Below are positions 63,401-64,000 of a stretch of 64,000 bases of DNA, piece by piece. The stretch is from Henricia sp. BOLD:AAB3569. Its lineage: Eukaryota; Echinodermata; Asteroidea; Spinulosida; Echinasteridae. Each line of letters opens with the position of its first letter. Position 1 is the stretch's first letter. Made by a program: the position numbers and the translations under genes. Under the pieces are notes generated by a model. That model had not been told where the DNA came from, did no database searches, and saw only the letters and a list, made by a program, of their open reading frames with translations. Location of the stretch: positions 32,359 through 96,358 of the forward strand of contig JBBELK010001517.1 of assembly GCA_037783545.1 (NCBI GenBank), given 5' to 3'.

Positions 63401-64000
63401 AGTACCCCAAAGAGGTGTGTACAGACAGCCACGGTTTGCGTGAGAGCAGTCAGGAAGCCTCAACCCAGTTTTTTCTAAACTTTGAAATTTCTCTGCCATT
63501 TCCCGGCGAAAGTCTGTCAATTTTTTATGACAAGTGCGCAATATAGAGAGTTTAGGGCATGCAAAATTTGAAGTTCGTCGGAACATTTTTCGACCTCCAA
63601 ATTTGCCGACGTTTGGACCACACTTTGACCAAATTGCCGAGCCAAACTGCGGTGCGTTAACGACAGTCCGAATGACTGAGCATGCGCACAACTCAGGAGT
63701 ACCCCAAAGAGGTGTGTACAGACAGCCACGGTTTGCGTGAGAGCAGTCAGGAAGCCTCAACCCAGTTTTTTCTAAACTTTGAAATTTCTCTGCCATTTCC
63801 CGGCGAAAGTCTGTCAATTTTTTATGACAAGTGCGCAATATAGAGAGTTTAGGGCATGCAAAATTTGAAGTTCGTCGGAACATTTTTCGACCTCCAAATT
63901 TGCCGACGTTTGGACCACACTTTGACCAAATTGCCGAGCCAAACTGCGGTGCGTTAACGACAGTCCGAATGACTGAGCATGCGCACAACTCAGGAGTACC
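57126..64000. repeat. Nearly uniform satellite block (about 23 monomers)
   Basis: By eye the monomers are identical to the consensus except for two length changes: loss of one T near 57880 (CAATTTTTATG) and a 2-bp GA insertion near 62255 (GTGAGAGAGCAG). This is much more uniform than any other 7-kb stretch in the window and continues past its end. It may be the most recently amplified part of the array. A consensus or collapse effect of assembly in a very uniform region is the alternative. Confidence 0.9.

Larger units (their letters stand above)
50246..64000. repeat. Satellite array, right part
   Basis: About 46 monomers in the same orientation, running off the window end. Up to about 54.7 kb most are consensus, with occasional marks (GCACAATTT near 50788, TTTAAAG near 51091, GAGTGTAGG near 53152, a T insertion near 52217, seven-T runs near 53670 and 54265). 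A four-monomer repeat and then a nearly uniform block follow. Confidence 0.97.

Noticed and set aside
1..64000. CRISPR array
   Set aside because: Repeats are 297 bp, contiguous and without spacers, and there are no cas-like genes.
1..64000. tRNA, rRNA, telomeric repeats or rDNA spacer
   Set aside because: No tRNA box A/B pair, no recognisable rRNA segment and no telomere-type short repeats. A 64-kb uninterrupted array is too long for a typical rDNA spacer.

Overview
The window is eukaryotic satellite DNA almost from end to end. I see no gene, RNA gene or bacterial feature. A monomer of 297 bp (about 46% G+C by hand count) is repeated head to tail roughly 210 times in one orientation. I cannot name the species. 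Tens of kilobases of homogenised head-to-tail repeats with layered higher-order repeats point to a nuclear genome, probably a centromeric, pericentromeric or other heterochromatic block. CpG is not depleted in the monomer (about 16 per 297 bp, near expectation), which argues weakly against a heavily CpG-methylated vertebrate genome.

Layout. Positions 1-28451 are satellite, 28452-29077 is a 626-bp non-satellite insert, 29078-49542 is satellite, 49543-50245 is a second 703-bp copy of the insert, and 50246-64000 is satellite. The two inserts are nearly identical. Each starts with a perfect 11-bp-arm hairpin, continues with short 67-bp tandem repeats (one more unit in the second copy), and ends with about 340-350 bp of sequence I do not recognise. 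Both break the monomer at the same place, but they lie among different monomer variants.

Inside the satellite, rare base variants mark local domains. From 1 to about 17.4 kb there are GTATGAC and ACATACAG variants plus four 209-bp monomers sharing one 88-bp deletion. At 17.5-19.9 kb there is a 1190-bp four-monomer unit in two copies. At 23.7-26.1 kb there are 595-bp pairs nested in 1190-bp units. From 28.4 to 38.9 kb a CCGAATTT variant recurs, ending in a duplicated three-monomer unit with a 268-bp monomer. At 40.7-45.4 kb there is a 2376-bp eight-monomer unit in two copies, and at 54.8-57.1 kb a 1188-bp four-monomer unit in two copies. From 57.1 kb to the end about 23 monomers look identical apart from two small indels. 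A stretch at 11.1-14.3 kb is unusually rich in single-base indels.

The many long open frames are by-products of the repeat. Because 297 is 3 x 99, one minus-strand frame without stops stays open across monomers (2478 codons at 38445-45881). It closes wherever an indel shifts it, and nothing suggests it is translated. The window is best read as a record of satellite evolution: local amplification, unequal exchange, nested higher-order repeats, and capture of a foreign segment that was then copied.
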